Positions 10,201 through 21,858 of a stretch of DNA of 64,000 bases are shown here, one piece after another. Location of the stretch: contig CM023541.1 of the NCBI GenBank assembly GCA_013350335.1, positions 67,035,390 to 67,099,389 of the forward strand, in the 5' to 3' direction. The position numbers were made by a program, and so were the translations under genes. The DNA is from Chimonanthus salicifolius (lineage: Eukaryota; Streptophyta; Magnoliopsida; Laurales; Calycanthaceae). The first letter of the stretch is position 1. Every line of letters begins with the position of its first letter. Below the pieces are notes generated by a model. The model was not told where the DNA came from. It saw only the letters and a list, made by a program, of their open reading frames with translations, and made no database searches.

Positions 10201-12418
10201 GGTTTAGCCTTTAGGGTTTAAGGTTTTGGGTTTTATGGTGTTAGGGGCTTAAGGGTTAAGGTTTTAGGGTTTAGGGTTTAGGGTTTTAGGGGTCTAGGGT
10301 TTAGGGTTTTAGGGGTCTAGGGTTTTAGGGGTCTAGGGTTTAGGGTTTTAGGTGTTCAGGGTCTTATGGTTTAAGGTTTATGCTTTTGGGTTTATAATTT
10401 AGGGTTTAGGGTTAAGGGTTTAGGGTCTAGGGTTTAGGGTTTAGGGTTTTAGGGTTTTAGAGTTTAGCGTTTTAGGGTTCTTGTGTTTAGTGTTTGACGG
10501 TTTTTAGGATTTTAAGCTTTTGGGGTTTGGGGTTTAGTGTTTTAAGGTTGAGGGTTTCAGGGTTTAGTGTTTTAAGGTTGAGGGTTTTTTAGGGTTTAGG
10601 GGTTTAGGGTTTTAGTATTTTAGAGGTATAGGGTTTTAGGGTTTGAGGGTTTAGGCGTTTAGGGGTTGAGAGTTTGAGGGTTTTAGGGGTATGGGGTTTA
10701 AGGGTTTTAGGGTTTAGGATTTTAGGGTTTAGGTTTAGGGTTTTAGGGTTTTAAGGGTTTAGGGTTTTAGGGTTTAGGATTTTAGGGTTTTAGGGTTTCA
10801 GTTTCAGGGGTATTGGGTTTTAGGTGGTTTAGGGTTTTAGTGTTTTGGGAATAGGGTTTTAGGGTTCAGGGTTTTGGGTTTAGGGTTTAGGGTTTAGGGT
10901 TTTAGGGTTTAGAGTTTTGGGGTTTTAGGGTTTAGGGTTTTGGGGTTTTAGGGTTTAGAGTTTTGGGGTTTTAGGGTTTAGGGTTTTGGGGTTTTAGGGT
11001 ATTAAGGTTTAGGGTTTAGGGTTTTACAGTTTAGGGTTTAGGGTTTTGAGTTTTATGGTTTAAGGGTTTAGGGTTTATGGTTTATGGTTTTAGGGTTTTA
11101 GGGTTTAGGGTTTAGGGTTTTAGGATTCTATGGTTTAGGGTTTTAGGGTTCTAGGATTTAGGGTTTTAGGGTTCTAGTGTTTTGGCTTTTAGGTGGTTTA
11201 GGGTTTTAGGGTTTTGGGAATAGGGTTTTAGGGTTCAGGGTTTTGGGTTTAGGGTTTAGGGTTTAGGGTTTTAGGGTTTAGAGTTTTGGGGTTTTAGGGT
11301 TTAGGGTTTTGGGGTTTTAGGGTATTAAGGTTTAGGGTTTAGGGTTTTACAGTTTAGGGTTTAGGGTTTTGAGTTTTATGGTTTAAGGGTTTAGGGTTTA
11401 TGGTTTATGGTTTTAGGGTTTTAGGGTTTAGGGTTTAGGGTTTTAGGATTCTATAGTTTAGGGTTTTAGGGTTCTAGGATTTAGGGTTTTAGGGTTCTAG
11501 GGTTTAGGGTTTTAGGGTTTAGGGTTCTAGTGTTTTGGCTTTTAGGTTTTAGGGTTTTTGGGTTTTGTGTTTACGGTTTATGGTTTTATGATTTTAGGGT
11601 TTAGGGTTTTGGGTTTTAGGGTTTAGGGTATTTGGTTTGAGGGTTTTAGGCTTTTAGGGTTTAGTGTATTATGGTTTAGGGTTTTAGGGTTTTAGGGGTA
11701 TAGGGTTTTTGGGTTTTAGGGTTTAAGTGTTTAAGGGTTTTAGTGTTTAGGGTTTTAGGGTTAGAGGGTTGAGGGTTTTAGGGTTTAGGGTATAAGGGTT
11801 TGAGGGTTTTGGGCTTTTAGGGTTTAGTGATTTAAGGTTTAGGGGTTTAGGGCTTTAGGGCTTTAGTGTTTCAGGGTCTTAGGGTTTTAGGGTATAGGGG
11901 TTTAGTGGTTGAGGGTTTAGGGTTTTAGGGGTGTAATGTTTAAGGGTTTTAGGGTTTAGGTTTAGGGTTTTTGGGTTCTAGTATTTAGGGTTTAGGGTTT
12001 TTGGGTTTAGTGCTTAGGGTTTTTGGTTTTATGGTTTTAGGGTTTGAGGGTTTTAGGATTTAGGGTTTAGGTTTTTAGCGTTAGACGGTTGAGGGTTTTA
12101 GGGTTTAGTGTTTTAGGGTTTTAGGGTTTTAGGATTTTAGGGTTTTAGGATTTAGGGGTTTAGGGTTTTTGGGTTTAGGGGTATAGGGTTTTAGGGTTTA
12201 GGGGTTGAGGGTTTTAGGATTTTAGGGGTATAGATTTCAAGGGTTTTAGGGTTTAGGGTTTTAGGGTTTTAGGGTTTTAATGTTTTAGGGTTTAGGTTTT
12301 AGGGTTTAGTATTTAGGGTTTAGTATTTAGGGTTTAGGGTTTAGGGTTTTAGGGTTTTAGGTTTCTGGGTTTTTGGGTTTCAGGGTTTCAGGGTTTAGGG
12401 TTTTGGGTTTAGGGTTTC
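7216..12418 (+). repeat. Degenerate telomere-like repeat array, about 5.2 kb
   Basis: This stretch is almost wholly TTTAGGG and TTTTAGGG units with point variants (TTTGGGG, TTTACGG, TTTATGG, GGTATAGGG). No gene, RNA or promoter is seen. The G-rich strand is the plus strand throughout. Longer segments recur, for example 10820-11180 and 11189-11530, so the array has expanded by duplication of blocks much larger than one unit. It is interstitial or subtelomeric DNA rather than a working chromosome end. Confidence 0.95.
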
Positions 12419-14159
12419 TGTAAAGCCCCGTCTCGATACGGGCGCGTCATTTCCGAAATATCTCAAAAGTTGCTAGGGACGGATATCGGTTAAATTTTTT
12501 TTTTTTTGAAACAGGGTAACCACCTCCCGCTCAACAAACCACAATTCCACAATGCTAAGAAAACATAACAAACAGTCATAGACTAACCAAATATGATTAT
12601 ATAGTCATCCAAACAAGCATGTTATAATAAGTCATGCAACTAGAGTCTATCAAATTTAGAACATAAGTATGAACATATATATCTAACTACCAGTACTCCT
12701 CCCCATGTGCTTACTCGAGGGGCCGCCCGTCCCCTGCACGATCGGGGTACCTGAAAGGTAAAGGGTGAGCTATCCAGCCCAATGAAGGGATAAAACATAT
12801 CACTTGTCAGCAATATAACATGTGTCACTTGTATAAAATGTAGTGAACATAATAATAGAAAGAATGTCTCCATACATGATTACCCAAATATACCACTAAC
12901 CAAGGGTCCCACTGACCAGTCTGAGACATCACCTCCATAACTCGTAATGGTCCTCCAAGAACTCCGGTCTCCCTACCCATAAAAACAGGAGACCATGCAA
13001 ATATACAACCGCCTCAACCGCCGGGATGTAACGGGGAAACCCGCATCTCCTATGTGGGTCTCGACCGCCGGAGCATAATGGGGAAGCCAATCTCAAGGGA
13101 CAAGCACCTCAACTGCCGGAATACAACGGGGAAACCCGCATCTCCTATGGGGGTCTCGATAGCCAGAGCGTAACGGGGAAGTCCTCCCAATACCCAAACC
13201 ATCGTATCATCATAAACATATACATATGTAAACAACTCATCCATCTCAACACCCAACGGCACGTTGTCCGTTGTGGAATACCTCCCATGCATGTACATGA
13301 TGTCAAGGTCATGTCTAACAATACAATCATGCTCTAATATAATTATTCAAGGCCAACAACACATGCATCGTGCGTAATAAGGGCCTGTAATAGGTTATCT
13401 AGACACATATCTCCATGCTCATCATGATCATGTTCACATGTTATAAATAAACACACAACGTTTATCAATAAACTTTCAAACATCATACTCAATATCCAAC
13501 ACACATCTCATTCCCATCATAAATTTACATACACGTTATGATTAAACACTAACATATTATCAACAATTTTTGTACATCATGTCCAATATCCAACACATAT
13601 TTTATTCATTATAAGTTCATTCCCATGTAATAACTGAACAAACATGTTGCTAGTAAGTTTCCAATTCAAATAATCATTCATCCGATTGCAATTCTCCATT
13701 AATCACATATAATTGACATGAGTGCACCCGAACGGATCCCTTGCCACATATTCATTTCAACAGTTCCCTTACCGAGTGGCTTAATAAACGACAAGCTCCA
13801 TTCAAGTCACTACATGTCCAAGATTAAAGGTTAAGTGGATGAGGATGCATGCTAAAATAGTGATAAGTCCCCTCACAGTGTGTAGAATTGAAAATCCGAA
13901 ACTAGCAAGCAGCTTGATGGGTTGAAGGGAGCTCAATCTATTGAAATAAGGAAGAACGAATTAGTAAATAAGGTAAAACAAGCTAAAGAAAGGCTGGACA
14001 AAAAACGGGCCCAAAACGGGTTAAACCGGGCCGGGTCTTGAAACGGGTCGGGCCTACCAAATCTGGATCGGACTGGGCCTGATCTAGGACTGGGTCTGTA
14101 TCGAGTCTGGGCCTGGCCTAACTGGGCTGGGCCGAGACCGATTGGGTCTGGTCAAAATA
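12419..14159 (+). mobile_element. Large LTR fragment (TGTAAAGCCCCG start), non-coding
   Basis: At 12419 the telomere-like repeat gives way to TGTAAAGCCCCGTC, an LTR-like start similar in layout to those at 3273 and 3889 but from another subfamily. The body holds a 95-bp tandem duplication (13021-13190) and a GGGCC/GGGTC-rich segment at about 14005-14155. It stops where viral sequence starts at 14160, so its right end and target duplication are missing. Short open frames on the minus strand (12640-12873, 13050-13330) match nothing known. Confidence 0.6.
13021..13190. repeat. Two-copy tandem repeat, period about 95 bp
   Basis: The block CCGGGATGTAACGGGGAAAC at 13021 recurs with few changes from 13116, each followed by CCGCATCTCCTATG and a GGGTCTCGA segment, then a (C/A)ATAATGGGG or GCGTAACGGGG segment. 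It lies inside the LTR fragment and is probably an internal duplication of that LTR. Confidence 0.8.
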
Positions 14160-15810
14160 GATAAACCATACCTTAGAGAAAATTTGAAAAATCACCCTTC
14201 GAAAAATTGGTTCTTCAAAAGATTTAACTTGGAAGAAAAAGAAAAAATGAGAGAGTTATGGTATTACCAAATGAAAGAAGAAGAAAGAAATATACCTTTC
14301 TTTGATTGATTTATGAATTATTTTAAGAAAGGAAAAGTTAAAGAAGAAGAAACCCAAGGTCCAAAACAAATAAGAGTTATAGGAAAAACGTCTAGGACAT
14401 GGAAAGACGTTGAAGGAAAATAGATTCAAAGATCTCACCCACCATGGAAGAAACTTGATATTTCTGCCTCAAAAGAAACCAAGAATTTTGCTATGCCTAT
14501 AAAAAATGGATCCATGTTTGAATCCAAAACCGAAATAAATGGTATTGACATAGCAAGGAGCCTTGGAGATATAATTGAACAAAATAATTACGCTAATCTA
14601 TCCTTATTAACCATTGGAGAACAATCGGATAGGATAAAAAGAACAATTAGAACAAAACCAGAATTAAATAAAGGGAAAGAAGAAAGTTCAGAAGAAATCC
14701 CTGCAAATGCGATATATGTTCCTAGAAAATTGCCATCAGGAATTATTTTGTAAGAAGGACCATTTAAAATGACATATGAAATGCAAAAAGAATTAACTAC
14801 TAGAATGAAAAGTCTCAATGTTGGGGGAAAAGGATTTAGCATCCTCAGAGTCTCTGCGTCAGAAAACTTGCTAATAAACCGCTTAAAGAAATGGAATCCC
14901 CAAACAGAACTGCCTACAACAAAGAATTATTATTCCAGACCAACTCCTGTAGATCTGCAACTTGAAGAAGCCCCATATACGTATACTCAGGACCTATCAT
15001 ATTTGGGAAATTCCTTATATGAATGGAATTTAGATGGATTAACTGAATATCAAATAATCCAAATGGTCCATAGTATGCTGATATATTCTAATGATTGTGA
15101 AGTTAGGGGAAACACATCAAGAAACATCTTTCTCATGATAACTACCCTTTCAATGGGATATTAAGAGGATGGTGGAATTATGGATTATCTGGAGCCCAAA
15201 GACTTGAAATTGAAAATGCTGTCAAATTAGATGAATATGGAAGAATTATATACAGAGATAAAATCACAGGAAATTTAGTAGATCCCAATATCAAACTTGA
15301 AGCAGGCACTAGTCAAATCCCTGAAAATTATGAAACACAATCTGATTGTGTCAGTGTCCTACTTTTATGCATCCTCAATGAATTCACTAGAGGAATTGCT
15401 CTAATTAAGGAGAAAAATCGGCAGCAATTACATCGTCTAAGATGTAGAACCTTAGGAGAATTTTGTTGGTATAAAGACGTAATTTTATCAAAGGTATACC
15501 AACTGAATGATTGTAATTCTGATATTTGGAAAGAAAGGTTCATATCTGGATTACCACCCTTGTTTGCTGAAAAGGTGCGTAACACCTTGAGAGAAGAAAT
15601 GCATGGTACTATTAATTACAGCATGCTGACATTCGGAGGAATTATACAAAGGATTAGTAAGGTTGGCATTGCGCTTTGTACTAAATTAAAGATCAGTAAA
15701 CAAGCTGAAAAAATGAGAAAATACGCTGGAGACAGAGAATTAGGAGATTTCTATTTCCAATTTGGTTTGGACCAAACACCAAACTCAAAAAGAAAACCTT
15801 TGCGTTCTAG
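14160..15810 (+). pseudogene. EPRV segment A: capsid region of ORF1, broken
   Basis: This is the middle of the viral polyprotein, starting in the region after the movement protein and running through the capsid domain. Capsid hallmarks are NRQQLHRLRC, WYKDV, SKVYQLNDC, WKERFISGLPP and EEMHGTINYSMLTFGG. Breaks include a TGG-to-TGA change near 14307, TAG near 14421, TAA at 14751-14753, and a frameshift near 15150. It ends in the basic linker just before the zinc knuckle (around the codons for SKRKP), where minisatellite 1 begins at 15811. Left of it is LTR DNA, so both ends are rearrangement points. Confidence 0.88.
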
Positions 15811-18800
15811 GTCCAATTTTTCGAGTACGTCCAGTTCGTTTACTTTGTTATGTTCTTCCAGTTCGTCCAATTTCTCCAGTTCGTCCAGTTCGTCCAATTC
15901 GTCCAGATTTTCCAATTCATTTAGTTGTCTTGTTTGACCATTTTTTCCAACTCGCCTAATATGTATCCTTCGTCTAGTTGGTCAAGTTCGTCCAGTTCTT
16001 CCTGTTCGTCCATTATGTCCAATTCGTCCAGTTTGTTCAATTCGTCCAGATTTTCAAACTCATTCAGCTGTCTTGTTTGTCCATTTTTTCCAGCTCGCCC
16101 AGTATATCTCCTTCGTCTAGTTGGTCGAGTTCGTCTAGTTCTTCCTGTTCGTCCATTATGTCCAATTCGTCCAATTTGTCTAATTCGTCCAATTTTTCCA
16201 ATTTGTTTGGTTTGTCCAGTTTCACCTATTCGTCCAATTTTTCCAATTGGTCTAGTTTTTCGAGTTTGTCTAGTTTGTTTAGCTTTTTATGTTCCTCTAG
16301 TTTGTCCAGTTTCTCCAGTTTGTCCATTTTGTCTATTTCGTTCAGTTTGTCCAATTCGTCCAGTTGGTCGAGTTCGTCCAGTTCTTCCTATTCGTCCATT
16401 ATGTCCAATTCGTCCAATTCGTCTAATTCGTCCAATTTTTCCAATTTGTTTTGTTTGTACAGTTCCTCCGGTTTGTCCAGTTTCACCTGTACGCCCAACT
16501 TTTCCAGTTGGTCCAGTTTTTCAATTTCGTCCAATTTGTTTAGTTTTTTTATGTTCCTCCAATTTGTCCAGTTTCTCCAGTTTGTCTAGTTTCTCCAGTT
16601 TGTCCATTTTGTCCACTTCGTCCAGTTTGTCCAATTCGTCCAGATTTTCCAATTCGTTCAGTTTGTCTTATTTGTCCAGTTTTTCCAACTTGCCCAGTAT
16701 GTCCCCTTTGTCACGTTGGTCCAGTTCGTCCACTTCTTCCTGTTCGTCCATTATATCGAATTCGTCCAATTCCTCTAGTTGGTCCAATTCGTCTAGTTTG
16801 TCCAGTTGGTCTAGTTGGTCCAGTTCATTTAGTTTATTATGTTCGTCCAGTTTCTCCAGTTTGTCCATTTTGTTCACTTCGTCCAGTTTGTCCAATTCGT
16901 CCAGATTTTCCAATTCGTTCAATTTGTCCTGTTTGTCCAGTTTTTCCAGCTTGCCCAATATGTCCCCTTTGTCAAGTTGGTCCATTTCGTCCACTTCTTC
17001 CTTTTCGTCCATTATGTCCAATTCGTCCAATTCCTCTAGTTGGTCCAATTCGTCTAGTTTGACCAATTTATTTAGTTTGTCCAGTTTGTCAAGTTTGTCC
17101 AATTTGTCCAGTTGGTCCAGTTTTTCGAGTTTCACTAGTTCGTCTAGTTTGTTATGTTCCTCCAGTTCTTCTAGTTTGTCCAGTTTGTCCAGTTTGTCCA
17201 TTTCGTCCAGTTTTTCCAATTTGTTTAGTTTGTCCTGTTTGTCCATTTTTTCCAGCTCGACCAGTATGTCCCCTTTGCCAAGTTGGTCCAGTTCGTCGAC
17301 TTCTACCTGTTTTATTCATTATGTCCCATTCATCCAATTCCTCTGGTTGGTCCAATTCGTCCAGTTTGTCTAATTTGTTAAGTTTGTCTAGTTCGTCAAG
17401 CTTGTCCAGTTCGTCAAATTTGTCCAGTTGGTCTAATTGGTCCCGTTTGTTTAGTTTGTTATGTTTGTCCAGTTTCTCAAGTTCGTCGAATTCGTTCAGA
17501 TGTTCCAATTCGTTCAGTTTGTCCTATTTGTCCAGTTTTTCGAGCTCGTCCAGTATGTCTCGTTCGTCAAGTTGGTCTAGTTCGTCTACTTCTTCCTGTT
17601 TGTCCAGTTTTTCGACTTCGTTCAATTCGTTTAATTTGTTATGTTCCTAGTTTGTCCAATTAGTTTAGTTTGTCCAGTTTGTCCAGCTTGTCCAGTTCGT
17701 TCAATTTGTCCAATTGGTCTAGTTTGTCGAGTTTGTCCCGTTCATTTACTTTGTTATGTACCTCCAGTTCGTTTAGCTTGTCCAATTCAAACAGTTTGTC
17801 CAATTTGTTCAGTTTGTCCTGTTTGTCCATTTTTTCCAGCTCGCCTAGTATGTCTCCTTTGCCCAGTAGGTCCAGTTCATCCAGTTCTTCCTGTTCGTCC
17901 ATTATGTCCTATAGTACAATTCCTCTAGTTGGTCCAATTCGTCCAGTTTGACCAATTTATTTAGTTTGTCCAGTTCGTCAAGTTTGTCCTGTTTGTCCAA
18001 TTCGTCTAATTTGTCCAGTTGGTTCAGTTTTTCGAGTTCGTCGAGTTCATTTAGTTTGTTATGTTCCTCTAGTTCATCTAGTTTCTCCAGTTCGTCCAGT
18101 TTGTCCAATTCGTTCAGTTTGTCCAGTTTTTCGAGCTCGCCCACAGTGTCTCGTTCATCTAGTATGTCCAATTCGTCCAATTCCTCCAATTTGTCTAGTT
18201 GGTCCAGTTTTTCGAGTTCGTCCAGTTTGTTTGCTTTGTTATGTTTCTCCAGTTCGTCCAGTTTCTCCAGCTTGTCCAGTTTCTCCAATTCGTACAGTTT
18301 GTCCCGTTTGTCCAGTTTTTCCAGCTCGCCCAGTTTGTCCTGTTCGTCCATTATGTCCAATTCGTCCAATTCCTATAGTTGGTTCAATTCCTCCAGTTCG
18401 TCCAGTTCGTCAAGTTTGTCCAGTTCGTCCAGTTCGTCGTGTTTGTCTAGCTCGTTTAGTTTTTCGAAGTAGTTCCTTTTGTCCAATTTGTCCAGTTTTT
18501 TCAGTTTGCCCAGTATGTATCGTTGCTCCAGTTCTTCCTGTTCGTCCATTATGTCCAATTTGTCGAATTCTTCTAGTTTGGTCCAATTGGTCCGGTTGGT
18601 AAAGTTTGTCCAGTTCTTCCAATTTGTCCAATTGGTCCAGTTTTACGAGTTCGTCCAGTTCGTTTAGTTTTTTATGTTGCTCCCTTCGTCCAGTTTGTCC
18701 AATTCCTCCAGTTTTTCCAATTCCTTCAGTTTGTCCTATTTGTACAGCTTTTCTAGCTTGTCCAGAATGAATGTCTAGTTCGTCCAGTTGGTCCAGTTAG

Positions 18801-18837
18801 TCCAGTTCATCCTGTTCGTCCAATATGTCCAATTCGT
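15811..18837 (+). repeat. Minisatellite array 1, 9-bp unit in roughly 297-bp higher-order repeats
   Basis: About 3.0 kb of the 9-bp unit TCCAGTTCG/TCCAATTTG and variants. The landmark C-C-AGTATGTC recurs near 16691, 16953, 17256, 17547, 17842 and 18137; spacings are mostly 291-303 bp, close to 33 units (297 bp). A second landmark, TTATGTTCCTCC, recurs in step. Both main units are free of stops in all six frames, so long open frames arise on both strands, for example 15925-17373 plus (Ser-rich, 482 codons) and 16668-17246 minus (Leu-Asp-Lys/Glu, 192 codons). I do not call these genes. Confidence 0.95.
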
Positions 18838-18900
18838 GCATATAGGGAATTATCAAACTCATCATGTCTCTGATCTCGCACATAAGCACATACAGAAACA
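18838..18900 (-). pseudogene. Inverted scrap of the EPRV movement gene
   Basis: The reverse complement matches the movement protein region at about 53107-53168 (GTTTCTGTATGTGCTTATG and following) with a few substitutions. It sits between the end of minisatellite 1 and EPRV segment B, in the opposite orientation to both. It is a filler fragment captured during rearrangement. Confidence 0.85.
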
Positions 18901-18905
18901 GAGCA

Positions 18906-20834
18906 GCCAAAACACATAAGAGTTATAAGAAGAACGTCTAGGACATGGAAAGATGTTGAAGGAAAAGAAATACAAAGATCTCACCCGCCATGGAAAAAAC
19001 TTGATATATCAGCTTCAAAAGAAAATAAGAATTATGCTATGCCTATCAAAGATGGATCTATATATGAATTAAAAACTGAAATACATGCTATGGACATAGG
19101 ACGAAGCCTTGGAGGCATAATTGAACAAAATAATTACGCAAACTTATGCCTATCAACTATTGGAGAACAAACGGACAGGATAGAAAGAACAATTAAGTCA
19201 AAACCAGAACTCAATAAAAATAAAGAAGAAAGTTCAGAAGAAATCCCTGCTAATGCGATATATGTTCCTAGAAAATTACCATCAGGAATTATTTTGCAAC
19301 AAGGACCATTTAAATTATCAGAAGAAATGCAGAAAGAATTGACCTCTAGAATGGAAAGCCTCAACGTAGGAGGAAAAGGGTTGAGTATTTTAAGAGTTTT
19401 TGCTTCAGAAAATTTGTTGATAAATCGATTGAAGAAATGGAACCCCAAGCAGAATTACCAACACCAAAAAATTATTACCCTAGACCAACTCCTATTGATC
19501 TACAACTTGAAGAAGCTCCGTATACCTATACCACAGATTTGACTTATTCAGGAAATTCTTTGTATGAATGGAATCTAGATGGATTAACAGAGTACCAAAT
19601 CATCCAAATGGTTCATAGTATGCTGATATATTCCAATGCTTGTGAAGTAAGAGGAAATACCCCAAGAAATATCTTTCTCATGATAACCACCTCTTTTAAT
19701 AGAATATTAAGAGGATGGTGGAATTATGGATTATCTAGAGCCCAAAGTCTTGAAATTGAAAATGCTGTCAAAATAGATGAATATGTAAGAATTATCTACA
19801 GAGATAAAATCACAGGAAATTTAGTTGATCCCAACATCAAACTAGAAACAGGCACTAGTCAAATCCCTAAACATTATGAAACACAACCTAATTGTGTCAG
19901 TGTCTTGCTTCTATGTATCCTCAATGAATTCACTAGAGGAATAACTCTAATTAAGGAAAAGAATCGACAGCAATTACATCGATTAAGATGTAGAAGCTTA
20001 GGAGAATTTCGTTGGTATAAAGACGTATTTTTATCAAAAGTATACCAAGTAAATGATTATAATTCCAATATTTGGAAAGAAAGATTTATTTCAGGGTTAC
20101 CACTATTATTCGCTGAAAAGGTGCGTAACTCCTTGAGAGAAGAAATGCATGGCACTATTAATTACAGCATGCTGACGTAGAGAGGAATTATACAAAGAAT
20201 TAACAAAGTTGGAATAGCTCTTTGCACTGATTTGAAAATCAGCAAGGAAACTGAAAAGATGAGAAAGTATTCTGGAGATAAAGAATTAGGAGATTTTTGT
20301 TTTCAATTTGGTCTTGACCAAACACCAAAATAAAAAAGAAAACCCTCGCGTTCTAGATTTATTCCTGAAAGAAAAAATAAAATGATGAAAAAATATAAAT
20401 CTAGCAGATCTAAGAGTCATTTGTCAAAGAAAAATTATGACAACCCTCTATTCAAAAGAAAATCCAAAAAATACCCAAAAAAGGAAAACATAACAGGAAA
20501 AATACCTACTTGTTATACTTGTGGAAAAAAGGGATATTATTCAAACAAATGTTTCAAAAAAGAAAACTATTCTAAAAAGAAACTCAGAAAAATTAATAAA
20601 GAAGATAATGAAGAAATATCAGATAAAGAAGAAACTGAATTAAGTTGCCAAGAAGAACATGAGTCTGCTTCATCAACTGATGAATCCAGCCAAGAAGAAA
20701 AAGCCCCTCATGTACAGCTCCTCAAACAATTCCAATCATGTACATGTCATTCAGATGAAGAAGATTCTAACGATGAATGGTCGATACCATCAGATGGAGA
20801 TCTTGGTATACATATTCGTGTCGTTGCTGCCCCT
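18906..20834 (+). pseudogene. EPRV segment B: capsid and zinc-knuckle part of ORF1, broken
   Basis: It starts at the QIRVIG-like segment before the capsid and continues through the full capsid domain (NRQQLHRLRC near 19960, WKERFISGLP near 20075, EEMHGTINYS near 20145). A frameshift lies near 19440-19540, and a TAG stop at 20178-20180 replaces the codon that is Phe in other copies. The zinc knuckle at 20511-20552 has C-X2-C-X4-Y-X4-C: the His of CCHC is Tyr, so it could not bind zinc normally. An acidic Ser/Glu/Asp-rich tail follows and ends at a TAG at 20835. Confidence 0.9.
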
Positions 20835-21858
20835 TAGAGACTTCTTCTCGAAATGATTAATAATATATCTGATCCAGAGAAAAAAGTTCAATTTTTAAAC
20901 CAGATTTCAAAATTGGGAGGGGAAGAAGAAGGAGAAAGTTCAAAATCAAAAGTTGAAAAAGAAGAAAATGAATCCCTATTTTACCCAAAAAAGACAAAAG
21001 AAACATTTCATACGCCAACCTATTCCATAATTGACCTCATGAATAGAGCCGAAAAGATTCATATTATAAACAAACCATTAACTCTTGCAGATCTACAAAG
21101 AGAATTAAATGATCAAAAAAGAGAAATCAGAGAGTTAAGAATGGAATTAACCAAAAGGCAAAATGAGCTTGATGAAAGAATCACTTTACTAGAAAGTGAT
21201 GGTGCTCTTGGAGAATATGATGAAGAGAAATTTGTCCAAAGAATTAAAGGAGAGATTAGCAGTCTCTACTGTAGTAATTCCCACAAAATGCATCTATCAA
21301 CAGTGGAGAGTCCAAGTAAAAATAAAAATAAAGAATTTTGATAAAATAGTTAATGCTATTATTGACACAGGAGCAGATTTAAATGTTACCAGATTAGGAA
21401 TCGTTCCTATTGAATATACTGGTGAATCAAAACAATTTGTGTCTGCTGCCAATGGAACAAGTCTTTCCATAGAAAGAAAAATTCCAAATGTTCATGTTTG
21501 TTTTCAAGGAGTCTATGTTACTTCAACTTTTATTATTTCAGAAGACATTGTTAATGATGTACTTCTTGGATCCCCTTTTATTCTTCTGATACAGCCTTTT
21601 TCAGTAAACACAAAAGGAATCTCTACAAAAATCAAAGGAGTAAATGTTAATCTTGATTTTATTGATGATCCTTGTGAAACAAAGATTCAAAAGATAAACC
21701 AAATTATTAATGGTAGAGAAAACTATATGAAAGATCTAAAAAAGGAAATTGCTCAAATTACAAAAATTTTGGAGAAAAAAGAGTTTCAAGAAAAAATAGA
21801 AAATCTTATGAAACAATTTGAAAATGAATGTTGTTCTGAATTACCCTCTGCATTCTAG
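20835..21858 (+). pseudogene. EPRV segment B: linker coiled coil and aspartic protease
   Basis: After the acidic tail there is a predicted helical linker (LADLQRELNDQKREIRELRM near 21090-21140) with heptad character. The retropepsin-type protease follows, with D-T-G-A-D near 21364, the flap-like segment and ILLGSPF-like strand near 21565. A frameshift near 21340 splits linker and protease. The open frame stops at 21856-21858 where other copies have Trp, consistent with G-to-A change. In caulimovirids this protease cleaves the polyprotein. Confidence 0.88.

Noticed and set aside
7216..12418. A functional telomere
   Set aside because: The units are too degenerate, contain long duplicated blocks with shared errors, and are followed by other DNA on the right.
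15925..18472. Long Ser-, Val/Gln/Phe- or Leu/Asp-rich open frames as genes
   Set aside because: They arise because the 9-bp units have no stops in any frame. Frames overlap on both strands, change with each indel, and have no gene-like start context or codon pattern.
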